From Pacificitalea manganoxidans (GTDB lineage: Bacteria > Pseudomonadota > Alphaproteobacteria > Rhodobacterales > Rhodobacteraceae): 64,000 nucleotides of DNA. The notes beneath the pieces were generated by a model. That model had not been told where the DNA came from and made no database searches. It worked only from the letters and a program-made list of their open reading frames with translations. The translations under genes were made by a program, and so were the position numbers. Location of the stretch: the NCBI RefSeq assembly GCF_002504165.1, contig NZ_CP021404.1, forward strand, positions 620,001 through 684,000, in the 5' to 3' direction. Positions 52,062 through 61,489 of this stretch are shown here, piece by piece. Each line of letters opens with the position of its first letter. The first letter of the stretch is position 1.

Positions 52062-53900
52062 ATGCCTCCCAGCCAACCCGCCGATCCCGAACGGGTCGCC
52101 GAACGCCGTAGCAACGCCCGCACCATCCGCAAGGTCGCGCCCTATCTGTGGCCCGATGGCGAGGCGTGGGTCAAACGGCGTGTCGTGCTGGCGATGATCG
52201 CGCTGGTGGTGGCCAAGCTCGTCGCCATCGCCACGCCGTTTTTCTACAAGGCCGCGGTCGACTCGCTGGCCGATGATGGCGGCGACAGCGCCGCGTGGCT
52301 GCTGGCCTATGGCGCGGTCGGGCTGACCGTGGCCTACGGCATGGCGCGGGTGATGAACGTGGCGCTGCAACAGGCCCGCGACGGGATCTTTGCCCGCGTC
52401 GGGCAGCGGGCGCTGCGCACCATTGCGCTCGAAACCTTTCGCCATATCCACGCGCTGTCGCTGCGCTATCACCTGACCCGGCGCACCGGCGGGCTCAGCC
52501 GGATCATGGAGCGCGGCGTGAAGGGCGTGGAATTCCTGCTGCGCTTCTTGCTGTTCTCCATCGGGCCGCTGGTGCTGGAACTGGCGCTGGTCTCCATCGT
52601 GCTCGCCGTGGTGTTCGACATCTGGTATCTGGTGGTCCTGCTTGTCACCATCGCGATCTATGTCTGGTTCACCTTTGCCGTGACGGAAATGCGTGTGCGG
52701 ATCCGGCGCGAGATGAACGCGCAGGATACCGACGCCAATCAAAAGGCTATCGACAGCCTGCTGAACTACGAGACGGTGAAATATTTCGACGCCGAAACAT
52801 GGGAGGCCCGCCGCTACGACCGGGCGATGGCGGGCTATGAAACCGCGGCGATCAAGACTGCCGTGTCCCTGTCGGTGCTCAATGCGGGGCAAAGCCTGAT
52901 CATCACCTGCGGGCTCGTGGGCGTCATGGTCATGGCGGCGATGGGCGTGCAGGATGGCAGCCTGACGGTCGGTGATTTCGTCATGGTCAACGCCTACATG
53001 ATCCAGATCACCATGCCGCTGAATTTCCTCGGTTCGGTCTATCGCGAAATCCGTCAGGCGCTGGTCGATATGGGCGAGATGTTCGATCTGCTGGAACAGC
53101 CCGCCGATGTGCAGGACAAGCCGGGCGCGCCCGATCTGCGCGTCACCGGCGGCGAAGTGCGGTTCCGCGATGTGAAATTCGGCTATGATGCGTCGCGCCC
53201 GATCCTGAAGGGCGTTGATATCACCGCCGCGCCGGGCGCGAAGCTGGCCATCGTCGGGCCTTCGGGCGCGGGCAAATCCACCATCGGGCGGCTGCTGTTC
53301 CGGTTCTACGACGTGACCGGCGGCGCGCTGGAAATCGACGGGCAGGATCTGCGCGACGTGACCCAGGACAGCCTGCACAAGGCCATCGGCGTGGTGCCGC
53401 AGGACACGGTGCTGTTCAACGATTCCATCGGCTACAACATCGCCTATGGCCGCCCCGATGCCAGTCAGGAAGAGGTCGAGTCCGCCGCTCGCGCCGCCCG
53501 CATCCATGACTTCATCATGGCGCTTCCCGAAGGCTACGACACCGCCGTGGGCGAGCGCGGGCTAAAGCTCTCCGGCGGCGAAAAGCAGCGCGTCGGCATC
53601 GCCCGCACTCTGCTGAAGGACCCGCCGATCCTGCTGCTCGATGAGGCGACCTCGGCGCTCGATACCGAAACCGAACGCGACATCCTCGAAAGCCTCCGCG
53701 CCATGGGCGAGGGCCGCACCGTTCTGACCATCGCGCACCGGCTGTCGACCATCGCCGACAGCGATCTGATCGTGGTCCTGGAGGCGGGCGAGGTCGTGGA
53801 AACCGGCACCCATGACGACCTGCTCGCCCAGAACGGCCGCTATGCCAGCATGTGGGCCCGCCAAAGCGCCGAACGCGCCGACGCCGAAGACGCCGCCTAG
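52062..53900 (+). CDS. ABC exporter of the Atm1/ABCB7 (heavy-metal/glutathione persulfide) type
   Basis: A 612-aa half-transporter with six transmembrane helices (about 45-340) and a C-terminal ATPase. Motifs: Walker A GPSGAGKSTIGRLLFRFYDVTGG, signature LKLSGGEKQRVGIARTLLK, Walker B ILLLDEATSALDTETE and switch LTIAHRLSTIADSD. The membrane block DANQKAIDSLLNYETVKYFDAETWEARRYDRAM is diagnostic of the Atm1 subfamily, which exports glutathione-bound sulfur or metal species. The ATG at 52062 fits the family start. It is bracketed by repeat arrays of opposite orientation. Confidence 0.92.
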   Translation: MPPSQPADPERVAERRSNARTIRKVAPYLWPDGEAWVKRRVVLAMIALVVAKLVAIATPFFYKAAVDSLADDGGDSAAWLLAYGAVGLTVAYGMARVMNVALQQARDGIFARVGQRALRTIALETFRHIHALSLRYHLTRRTGGLSRIMERGVKGVEFLLRFLLFSIGPLVLELALVSIVLAVVFDIWYLVVLLVTIAIYVWFTFAVTEMRVRIRREMNAQDTDANQKAIDSLLNYETVKYFDAETWEARRYDRAMAGYETAAIKTAVSLSVLNAGQSLIITCGLVGVMVMAAMGVQDGSLTVGDFVMVNAYMIQITMPLNFLGSVYREIRQALVDMGEMFDLLEQPADVQDKPGAPDLRVTGGEVRFRDVKFGYDASRPILKGVDITAAPGAKLAIVGPSGAGKSTIGRLLFRFYDVTGGALEIDGQDLRDVTQDSLHKAIGVVPQDTVLFNDSIGYNIAYGRPDASQEEVESAARAARIHDFIMALPEGYDTAVGERGLKLSGGEKQRVGIARTLLKDPPILLLDEATSALDTETERDILESLRAMGEGRTVLTIAHRLSTIADSDLIVVLEAGEVVETGTHDDLLAQNGRYASMWARQSAERADAEDAA

Positions 53901-54028
53901 CGCCGCGCGGGCACACCTGCCCGCATTCCGGGCCACCGATTGCACGTAGGGGCGCGTTCGCCGATGGCGGGCGGCCGCACCGGGCGTAGCCGTCCTCGGA
54001 TAAGGCTCAACAGGTTCCGCCGACCGAC

Positions 54029-54797
54029 GCACACCCACCCGCGAACAAGGCCGCAGGCCGCGCGGGTGAGCGCCTGCACGTCCCTGCGGACTGGCGCTTT
54101 GTCACGTCGCGCAGACCTCGGGGCCGGGAGGTGTATGGCGACCATAAAGCACACCCGCTCAGCCGCCACAGCGCCACCCCACGGGCAGGCTACCGTTGCA
54201 CTTACAACACAACCCAGATGTGGCCGGCCCCTCCGAACTGAGCGCAACCGCCCGCGAATAAGGCCGTAGGCCGCGCGGGCGAGCGCCTGCCCGTCCCTGC
54301 GGGCTGGCGCTTGGCCACCCTCGCGCTGACCTCAGAGCGGGGAGGGATGTGACTGGCATAAAGCACACCCGCTCAAACGCAGCTGCGCCACCCCACGGGC
54401 AGGCTTGCGGTGCACCTAGAGTGGCAGCGCCTCGAAACCTCAGACCTCAGCGAACCCGCCCGCGAACAAGGAGAAGCCGCGCGGGCGAGCGCCTGCCCGT
54501 CCCCGCGGGCTGGCGCTTGGCTACCTCACGCTGACCTCGGAGCGGAGAGGAGCACCTAACCATAAAGCACACCCGCTCAGCCGTCGGAGCGCCATCCCAC
54601 GGGCAGGCTACCGTTGCGCTCCAGGACAACCGCTCCCGGACAAGGCTGCAGGCCGCGCGGGCGAGCGCCTGCCCGTCCCTGCGGACTGGCGCTTGGCAAC
54701 CCCCGCGCCAAGCTCGGAGCGATGAGAGACTTGGCCCCTATCTAGCGCACCGCTCAGCCGCAGCAGCGCCACCCACGGGCAGGCTGGCGGTGCGTCT
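54029..54797 (+). repeat. array C of structured intergenic repeats
   Basis: Four units between the convergent exporter and RND genes: about 54029-54204, 54240-54420, 54448-54622 and 54626-54797. Homologous points are 214, 205 and 176 bp apart. Stem 1 is perfect in the first three units, with arms CACCCGCG/CGCGGGTG in unit 1 and CGCCCGCG/CGCGGGCG in units 2 and 3; unit 4 has one mismatch and one wobble. Stem 2 and the 3' block CCAC(GGGCAGGCT) are present in all. Between 53901 and 54028 I see nothing. Confidence 0.85.
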
Positions 54798-54886
54798 GAG
54801 CCGGTGCGCGGAGCACGCGCGGTCCATCGGCGGTTCCGCCTGCCGCTACTCCCTGAGGACGCGCGGCAAGCTGCCCGGCCCGCAGG

Positions 54887-57800
54887 TTACTCGGCGGCGC
54901 GCAGCGGGGGGGATGCGGGGTGCGGATCGGCGGGGGCGTCTTCGTCCGCACTGGCAGCGGCACCAGCGTCCGCACTAACGCCGGCACCAGCGTCGGTGGC
55001 GCGCGCACTGTGCTCCGCCGTGTCGTCCCACAGGATTTCGGGGTGGCGGATGCGGCGGGCGGCGCGGGTGAGCGCCACGTCGCGGGCGGCCTTGCTGCCC
55101 CGGCCCAAAGACAGTGCACGCAAGCCGCGCAGCGTCTTATACGCGCCCACGCCCAGCCAGATGCGCAGCGCCAGCATCGACGGCGTGAAGACCAGCGTCA
55201 GCACCGTCGCGATGCCCAGACCGAACACCACCGCCGTGGCCAGCTGCTTCCACCACAGCGCGGTGGGGCTGTCGATCGAATAGCCGCCGCCAAAGAAATC
55301 GAGGCTCAGCCCGAACATCATCGGCGCCAGACCCGCCATGGTCGTGATGGTGGTCAGCAGCACGGGACGCAGGCGATCCTCGGCGGTGCGGATCACCGCT
55401 TCGATCCGGGGCATGTAGGAGGAATATTCCTGATAGGTGTCGATCAGCACGATGTTGTTGTTCACCACGATCCCGGCCAGCGCGACGATGCCGGTGCCGG
55501 TCATGATGATCGAAAACGACTGCCCCATGACCAGCATCCCGATCAGCACGCCCGCGGTGGAGAGCACCACCGCCAGGAGCACCAGCACCGCGTTGTAGAA
55601 GCTGTTGAACTGCGCCAGCAGGATGATGAACATCAGCCCCAGCGCGGCGGCAAAGGCGCGCATCAGGAACTGACCGCTTTCGGCCTGATCCTCCTGATCG
55701 CCGGTCCATTCCCATTCGACGCCCGGCGGCAGCGGCTGATCCTGCTCCAGCCATTCGGTCAGGCGGGCGATCCGTTCGTTGGGGTTGGGCACCTGCGTGA
55801 CCGTTTCGCCATCCGCCAGCGTCAGGGCGACGGGCGTGGCGCTGACGCCTGCCTTGATGTCCATGTAGCGTGCGCCGTCGATGCGCTCGATCCGGCCCAG
55901 CTTGGCGACAGGCTGGCGGGTGATGAAATTCGACAGCGGCACCAGACCTTCGGTGGTGCGGACCTTCAGACTATCGAGCGTGGACAGAACCCGATCTTCT
56001 TCGGGCAGGCGCACGCGGATGTCGATTTCCTCGTCCGACGACGGCACCCGCATGGTGTCCAGCAAAATGCCCCGCGTCACCAGCTGCACCATCGCGCCGA
56101 CGGTGGCCACATCGGCACCGTAGCGTCCGGCCTTCTCCACATCGACGTCGATCTGCCAATCGATGCCGGGCAGGGGGCGGGTGTCATCGACATCCTGCAA
56201 TCCCGGCGTCGCGTCGAAGCGCGCGCGCACGATGCCCACGGCCTCCTCCAGCGTGTCGAGCCGGTCGCCGGTCAGCCGCAGATGCACCGGCTTGGCCGAG
56301 GCCGGGCCCATCGACAGGTTCAGCACTTCGGCCTGAATGCCGGGGATCTCCGCGATGCGGCGCTGCAATTCGGCCAGCACATAATCGCCGTCATATTCGG
56401 CGTCGACCTCCTCGCCATCCAGCACCCACCAGCCGTCGGTGGCGTGGCGCGGGCGGTCTTCCCAGCGGACCAGTTCCAGCTGCACCTGACCGATCGTGTC
56501 GAGCGGGCTTTGTGCGCCGCCGGTGTTGGAATTGAGCCCGCCTTCGCCCGCAAAGGCAAAGGCGCTTTCGACGCCCTTGGTGGCAAGGATCACCTGCTCG
56601 ACCTCGGCGACCAGCGCGTCTTTTTCGGGCAGGGATAGGTTGCCGCGCGCGCGGACATAGACAATGGCCTGCTCCGGCTCGGAGGGCGCAAAGAATTCGA
56701 CGCCGTTATTGTGCTGGCCGTAATAGCCGAACACCGCGACGATAAAGGCGATGACCGCGCCGATGGTCACCAGCGGCATCACTGGATTGCCCGCGATGGC
56801 GGTGATGAGCCAGCCGAACGCGCTGCGCCGATGGCCCGCCCGAACCCGGCGGCGGCGGCGTTCGATCCGCGCCGCGCCAAGGCTGATCGAGGTGCCAAGC
56901 GCGCCCAGCAGGAACGCCGCTGCGCCGGGCACCCATTGCACAAGTTCCGGCAGCGGCGACACGCCGTCAAACACATAGCCGGGGTTGAGCAACTGCATCG
57001 CGCCCAGAAAGGTCAGATAGGCAAAGGCGGGCACCAAGGCCGCGCGGATCACCCACGGCAGACCCCGGCGCAGCGCCTGTGCCGTGCGCTCGAAGCTGCG
57101 CGACATCCGCCCCGACACGCCGCCCATCACCGGCAGGTAGATCAGCGCGACGATCAGCGACGCACACAGCACGAAGATCAGCGTCACCGGCAACATGCCC
57201 ATGAATTCGCCGGGCACGCCGGGCCAGAACAGCATCGGCAGAAAAGCGCAAAGCGTCGTCGCGGTGGAGGAGATCACCGGCCAGAACATGCGCTTGGCGG
57301 CTTCGACATAGGCATGCATCGGCCCGGAGCCTTCGGAGATGCGCTTATCGGCATATTCGACGACCACGATCGCGCCATCGACCAGCATCCCCACGGCAAG
57401 GATCAGCCCGAACATCACGATGTTGGAAATGGTAATTCCCATCACGCCGAGCAGCACGAAACACAGAAGGAACGAGGTCGGGATCGCAAACCCCACCAGC
57501 AGTGCGGGCCGCGGCCCCAGCGCGGCGAGGATCACGATCATCACCAGCGCAATCGCCGTCAGCACCGAGCCTTCCAGCTGCTGCACCATCGAATTGACGG
57601 TAAAGCTTTGGTCGTTGGAGGCGGTGACGATCACCGATTGGCGCAGTTCCTCGGGCCATGTCTGCTGGGCCTGTGCCACGGTTTCGCGGACCAGCGCGGC
57701 GGTGTCGATGACGTTGAAGCCTTTGCGCTTGGACACCTGCAACGCGACCGTGCGTTCGCCGTTGAACCGGGCCGTGCCCGCGCGATCCTCGAAGGTCAGG

Positions 57801-58582
57801 TGAATTTCCGCCAGATCGCCCAGCGTGACCTGCCGGTCGCCGTTGCGTTTGACGGGCAGGCTGTAGATGTCCTGCGTTTTGTCGAAGCTGGCGGGAATCT
57901 TGACCGAAAACGCGCCCGCCTCCGTCGTGATCTCGCCCGCCGCGATCAGCTGATTGTTGTTGACCACGACATTGATCAACTCGCCCGCCGTGACGTTGTA
58001 GGATTCAAGTTTCAGTGGATCGATGGTGATTTCGACCATCTCGTCGCGGTGGCCCGCCAGCGCGGCCTCCAGCACCGGGTCGAGCTTCTCCAGCCGGTCT
58101 TGCAGATCATTGGCCACCTGCAACAGCGTGCGTTCGGGCAGGTTGCCCGACAGGGTGACGATCAGGATCGGAAATTCGGAGAAGTTGATTTCCCCGATGG
58201 TGTAATTGTCGGCGCCTTCGGGAAACGCGGTCTCGGCGGTGTTCATCGCAGCGCGCACATCGGCCAGCGTCGCGGATTTATCCCAGCCGAATTCGAATTC
58301 CATCACCAGATTGGCGTAGCCTTCGGTCGCGACGCCGGTCATTTTGTCCAGCCCGTCGAGATCGGCCATCTCGGTTTCCATCGGGCGTATCAGCAGCTTC
58401 TCCGCGTCTTCGGCGGAGATGCCGGGAAAGGGGACGGAGATGAACACCGCCGGAATTTCGATATCCGGCTCGCCTTCCTTGGGCAGGTTCACATAGGCGA
58501 AACCCCCTGCGGCCAGCGACAGCACGATGAAGGCTAGGACCATCCGCGCGCGGGCGGCGGCCCAATCGACAAGCCCGGTCAC
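54887..58582 (-). CDS. RND-family efflux transporter permease
   Basis: A 1231-aa inner membrane pump subunit with the usual two sets of six helices and two large periplasmic loops. Helix 4 reads GLILAVGMLVDGAIVVVEYADKR: one proton-relay Asp (about 398) is present but the usual second Asp is Gly. The second half has QFNSFYNAVLVLLAVVLSTAGVLIGMLVM and GIVALAGIVVNNNIVLIDTY. An Ala/Asp-rich cytoplasmic tail of about 60 residues follows the last helix. Its start overlaps the adaptor stop (ATGA). Substrate unknown; no outer membrane factor gene is adjacent. Confidence 0.93.
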   Translation of the reverse strand: MTGLVDWAAARARMVLAFIVLSLAAGGFAYVNLPKEGEPDIEIPAVFISVPFPGISAEDAEKLLIRPMETEMADLDGLDKMTGVATEGYANLVMEFEFGWDKSATLADVRAAMNTAETAFPEGADNYTIGEINFSEFPILIVTLSGNLPERTLLQVANDLQDRLEKLDPVLEAALAGHRDEMVEITIDPLKLESYNVTAGELINVVVNNNQLIAAGEITTEAGAFSVKIPASFDKTQDIYSLPVKRNGDRQVTLGDLAEIHLTFEDRAGTARFNGERTVALQVSKRKGFNVIDTAALVRETVAQAQQTWPEELRQSVIVTASNDQSFTVNSMVQQLEGSVLTAIALVMIVILAALGPRPALLVGFAIPTSFLLCFVLLGVMGITISNIVMFGLILAVGMLVDGAIVVVEYADKRISEGSGPMHAYVEAAKRMFWPVISSTATTLCAFLPMLFWPGVPGEFMGMLPVTLIFVLCASLIVALIYLPVMGGVSGRMSRSFERTAQALRRGLPWVIRAALVPAFAYLTFLGAMQLLNPGYVFDGVSPLPELVQWVPGAAAFLLGALGTSISLGAARIERRRRRVRAGHRRSAFGWLITAIAGNPVMPLVTIGAVIAFIVAVFGYYGQHNNGVEFFAPSEPEQAIVYVRARGNLSLPEKDALVAEVEQVILATKGVESAFAFAGEGGLNSNTGGAQSPLDTIGQVQLELVRWEDRPRHATDGWWVLDGEEVDAEYDGDYVLAELQRRIAEIPGIQAEVLNLSMGPASAKPVHLRLTGDRLDTLEEAVGIVRARFDATPGLQDVDDTRPLPGIDWQIDVDVEKAGRYGADVATVGAMVQLVTRGILLDTMRVPSSDEEIDIRVRLPEEDRVLSTLDSLKVRTTEGLVPLSNFITRQPVAKLGRIERIDGARYMDIKAGVSATPVALTLADGETVTQVPNPNERIARLTEWLEQDQPLPPGVEWEWTGDQEDQAESGQFLMRAFAAALGLMFIILLAQFNSFYNAVLVLLAVVLSTAGVLIGMLVMGQSFSIIMTGTGIVALAGIVVNNNIVLIDTYQEYSSYMPRIEAVIRTAEDRLRPVLLTTITTMAGLAPMMFGLSLDFFGGGYSIDSPTALWWKQLATAVVFGLGIATVLTLVFTPSMLALRIWLGVGAYKTLRGLRALSLGRGSKAARDVALTRAARRIRHPEILWDDTAEHSARATDAGAGVSADAGAAASADEDAPADPHPASPPLRAAE

Positions 58583-59865
58583 AGGCCGGACTCGCGGTAA
58601 TGCGGGGTGACGGGCACGCCGTCGGACACATATTCCTGACCCAGCACGATGATGTCGGCGCGGTCGGGCAGGCCGGTGACCCAGCTGCCCTGCAACGTGT
58701 CGCGCACGACCGAGACGGGCACGAAGCGGGCGATGTCGCCCTGCGTCACCGTGCGCAGGCCCAGCACCCCGTCATCGTTGAGCGTCAGCGCGGAGGACGG
58801 CACCAGATGCGCGGGCGCGCCATCGGACGCGATGGTCAGATCCACGGTTTGCCCGTCGCGGATCGCCAGATCGGCGTTTTCCACATCGACCTCCATGCGG
58901 AAGGTGCGGGTGGTGGGATCGGCGGAGCGCGACAGGAACGTGACCTGCCCGGTGACCTCGCGCCCCGAGATCAGCCGCGCGGTGGCGGTGGCGCCGGGGG
59001 CGATCTTATCGACCGAGGTTTCGGGCACGAAGCCCACCAGCTTGATCGGGTCAAGCTGGATCACCGTGGCGCAGTCGGAGCCGGGTTGCAGCAGGCTGCC
59101 TAGTTCGGCGGTGTCGGATTCCAGCAGGCCCGCAAAGGGCGCATGCATTTGCAGCAGTTCGATTTCGCGCTGGGCGGCGGCCAGTTGCGCTTCGGCGGAT
59201 TGGATGCCGGAGCGGGCAGATTCGACGCCGGAGCGAGCCGATTCCAATTGCGCCTGCGCCGAGGACAGCGCCGCGCGGGCGGAGGCGAGTTGCGTGTCAG
59301 ACGCGTAGCCGCCCTGACTGAGCCGGGAGGAGGCGGTTTCGTTGATTTGCGCCTCTTCCACCGCGGCTTCGGCGCCGGTGACGCCGGCCTGTGCTTCGGG
59401 CAGGCGGGCGCGCGCTTCGGCGAGGGCGGCGCGCGCCCCGGCCAGTTGCGCCTCGCGCGTGCCGGGATCGACCTCGCACAGCAATTGACCGGCCTCGACG
59501 AAGCTGCCCTTGCGCAGGGGGTCGGACACGACCTGTCCTGTGGTTTCGGCGCGCACCGTGACCTCGCGCGCCGCGGAGGTTTCGCCGCGCAGGCGCACGG
59601 CGCTGTCGATGACCTGTGCCTGCGAATGAAGCGCCACGACGGATACCGGGCGGGCGGCGTCGGCATCCACATCGGCATCGGGGGCGGCGGCTTCGGCGGT
59701 CGCGTCGGGGGCGGCATCGGGCGCGGGATCAGCCGCGGCGTCTGCTGGCGCGGCGTCGGGCGGGGCGGTGACCCCGGCGAACTGCATCAGACGCTCGCGA
59801 TCCAGCACCAGAAAATAGAGACCCACGACGACCAGTGCCGCCGCAAGGATGGAGAAAATGCGCAT
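58579..59865 (-). CDS. RND efflux periplasmic adaptor (membrane fusion) protein
   Basis: A 428-aa protein with an N-terminal anchor helix (IFSILAAALVVVGLYFLVL), an Ala/Asp/Pro-rich spacer (40-80), a lipoyl-like half (LRGETSAAREVTVRAETTGQVVSDPLRKGSFVEAGQLLCEVDPGTREAQL), and a long alpha-hairpin. The hairpin contains heptad-like repeats (ARAALSSAQAQLESARSGVESARSGIQSAEAQLAAAQREIELLQ). The second lipoyl half is MHAPFAGLLESDTAELGSLLQPG. It bridges the pump to an outer membrane channel. First gene of a two-gene operon with the pump. Confidence 0.92.
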   Translation of the reverse strand: MRIFSILAAALVVVGLYFLVLDRERLMQFAGVTAPPDAAPADAAADPAPDAAPDATAEAAAPDADVDADAARPVSVVALHSQAQVIDSAVRLRGETSAAREVTVRAETTGQVVSDPLRKGSFVEAGQLLCEVDPGTREAQLAGARAALAEARARLPEAQAGVTGAEAAVEEAQINETASSRLSQGGYASDTQLASARAALSSAQAQLESARSGVESARSGIQSAEAQLAAAQREIELLQMHAPFAGLLESDTAELGSLLQPGSDCATVIQLDPIKLVGFVPETSVDKIAPGATATARLISGREVTGQVTFLSRSADPTTRTFRMEVDVENADLAIRDGQTVDLTIASDGAPAHLVPSSALTLNDDGVLGLRTVTQGDIARFVPVSVVRDTLQGSWVTGLPDRADIIVLGQEYVSDGVPVTPHYRESGL

Positions 59866-60458
59866 TGGCCGTTCCGCTTTCGTTAACCGCTCACCGTTGA
59901 CACGTCGGGTGCGTGACGGGGGCGGGGCCGGATCCGGACGCCGGTGCTGAACCGCCCGGTTCAAATTAGGAAGCGGCGGATTATAACACAAGATTGAATA
60001 CGGGCCTGCGGCGCTGATGCCGGGGGAGTGTGACCCGAACGGAGCAGGGGCGCTGCGGGGGCGGGCAGTTTGCGGGTTTTCGGCGCCTTGCGCATTGCGG
60101 CCCTACCCGGCGCATCCATCCGTCGCCCGCGTCCGTAACGGATGTCCGGCAAGGGGGGGGATTCGCGCCGCGGGGCCCAGCCGGGCAGGTCAGCGGGCCT
60201 GTCCCAATTGTTTCGCACGCGAAACAATTTACAGGTCGGTAAGGGTTTGGGCCGCGAATTTCGGCGGGGCCGCGCCCAACGGGGCCACGCGGTGCGCTGT
60301 GGTGACGGGATCTTCACCGGTTTGGCTGCGCGATCCGCGGAGCTTACCCAGCACGCGCGCGGGTCTGGCCAGCGCCCACCGGCTGCGTTAAGAGGGGGGC
60401 GATTTTCCGGCCGGTTGCCGCCCCTTGCACAGCCGGATGCGGGGCACGAGAGGATAAG
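59866..60458. other. divergent regulatory region between the RND operon and the YfgM-like gene
   Basis: A 593-bp stretch with no convincing gene. It contains a perfect 24-bp palindrome at 60206-60229 (listed separately) and a weaker CATCCGT/ACGGATG inverted repeat near 60114-60141. Promoters of both divergent units must lie here. Open frames crossing it are antisense or unconserved in character. Confidence 0.55.
60206..60229. promoter_or_regulatory. perfect palindrome, candidate operator
   Basis: AATTGTTTCGC (60206-60216) and GCGAAACAATT (60219-60229) are exact reverse complements separated by 2 bp. The AT-rich edges and length fit a dimeric TetR- or MarR-like regulator site. It is 340 bp from the RND adaptor start and 230 bp from the YfgM-like gene start. 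The cognate regulator is not in the window. Confidence 0.6.
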
Positions 60459-61367
60459 ATGAGCCAGACCGACAGTTTCATCGACGAAGTCTCGGAAGAG
60501 GTCCGCCGCGACCGCACCTACACCTTGATCCGCCGCTATGGCTGGATCGCGGTGGTCGTGGTCATCCTGATCGTCGGTGGCGCGGCCTGGAACGAATGGC
60601 GCAAGGCGCGCGAGGCATCGCTGGCACAGGCCGCGGGCGACGCGCTGGCCACCGCGCAGGAGATCGAAGACCCGGCGGAACGGCAGAATGCGCTTCTCGA
60701 CAGCGATGTGCCCGAAAGCGCGGCACCGGTGGCGGAACTGCTGGCCTCGGCTGCGGCGCTGGCCGCAGACACCCCCGATGAGGCCGCCGATATTCTGGCT
60801 GAACTGGCGGCGGATGGCTCCGCCGATGCGATCTATAGCGATCTGGCGGGCTACAAGCTGCTGCTGACCGCGCCCGAAGGCTATCTGAGCGATGCCGACC
60901 GTGCCGCGATGTTCGAACGGCTGAGCGCGCCGGGCGCGCCCTATCGGCTGTTGGCTCTGGAACAGAAGGTCGTGGAACTGGCCGCCGCTGGCGAGACCGG
61001 CGCCGCGCTGGATGGCGCGCAGGCGCTGTTGCAGGAAAACGGCCTGACTGCGGGCTTGCGTCAGCGCGTTTCCCAGTTGATTGTGGCGCTGGGTGGCGAT
61101 CCCAACGGGACCGCCGGTGCAGAGGACCGGGCCGAAACCACGCCGAGCGCGCCTGCCGCGCCGACCGCGCGCGTGGCAGAGCCTGCGGCCGCGCCCGCGG
61201 CGGATGCCGGGGCCGAGGTCGCGCCGGACAGCGCTGCGCCGGAGACCGGGACGGAACCGGCAGCCGCGCCTGCCGCCGCCCCCGAAAGCACGACCCCGCC
61301 GGCCGCGACCGAGGATACGGACGCAGCCCCGGCGGAGACGAACGATACGGAAGCGGATCAGGGCTAA
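60459..61367 (+). CDS. YfgM-like membrane-anchored TPR protein
   Basis: A 302-aa protein. N-terminal MSQTDSFIDEVSEEVRRDRT is followed by a transmembrane helix (YGWIAVVVVILIVGGAAW) and TPR-like helices to about 215. A long Ala/Pro/Glu/Thr-rich tail follows. It matches the YfgM/tetratricopeptide family that sits just upstream of bamB and der in many Proteobacteria. In E. coli YfgM associates with the Sec translocon and periplasmic chaperones. The low-complexity tail of about 85 residues is longer than in enterobacterial YfgM. Confidence 0.88.
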   Translation: MSQTDSFIDEVSEEVRRDRTYTLIRRYGWIAVVVVILIVGGAAWNEWRKAREASLAQAAGDALATAQEIEDPAERQNALLDSDVPESAAPVAELLASAAALAADTPDEAADILAELAADGSADAIYSDLAGYKLLLTAPEGYLSDADRAAMFERLSAPGAPYRLLALEQKVVELAAAGETGAALDGAQALLQENGLTAGLRQRVSQLIVALGGDPNGTAGAEDRAETTPSAPAAPTARVAEPAAAPAADAGAEVAPDSAAPETGTEPAAAPAAAPESTTPPAATEDTDAAPAETNDTEADQG

Positions 61368-61489
61368 GCTGCCCTGACGCGCGCTTCGGAACCGGCACCC
61401 CGCAAGGGGCGCAAAGCAAAAGCCGGGCCGCGTGACGTGGCTCTGACCGGCGACAGGTCGGCGGCGGAAGGAATGAGGGGACGAGAGCG

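Noticed and set aside
51813-53507. 564-codon minus-strand frame opposite the Atm1-type gene
   Set aside because: The plus-strand ABC exporter carries all the diagnostic motifs; the opposite frame has none.
39660-54797. CRISPR arrays
   Set aside because: The repeats are about 200 bp, not 25-40 bp with unique spacers, and no cas genes are present.
54920-58537. Long plus-strand open frames antisense to the RND pump
   Set aside because: Composition is the typical Arg/His/Gln-rich shadow of a high-GC gene, and no domain is visible.
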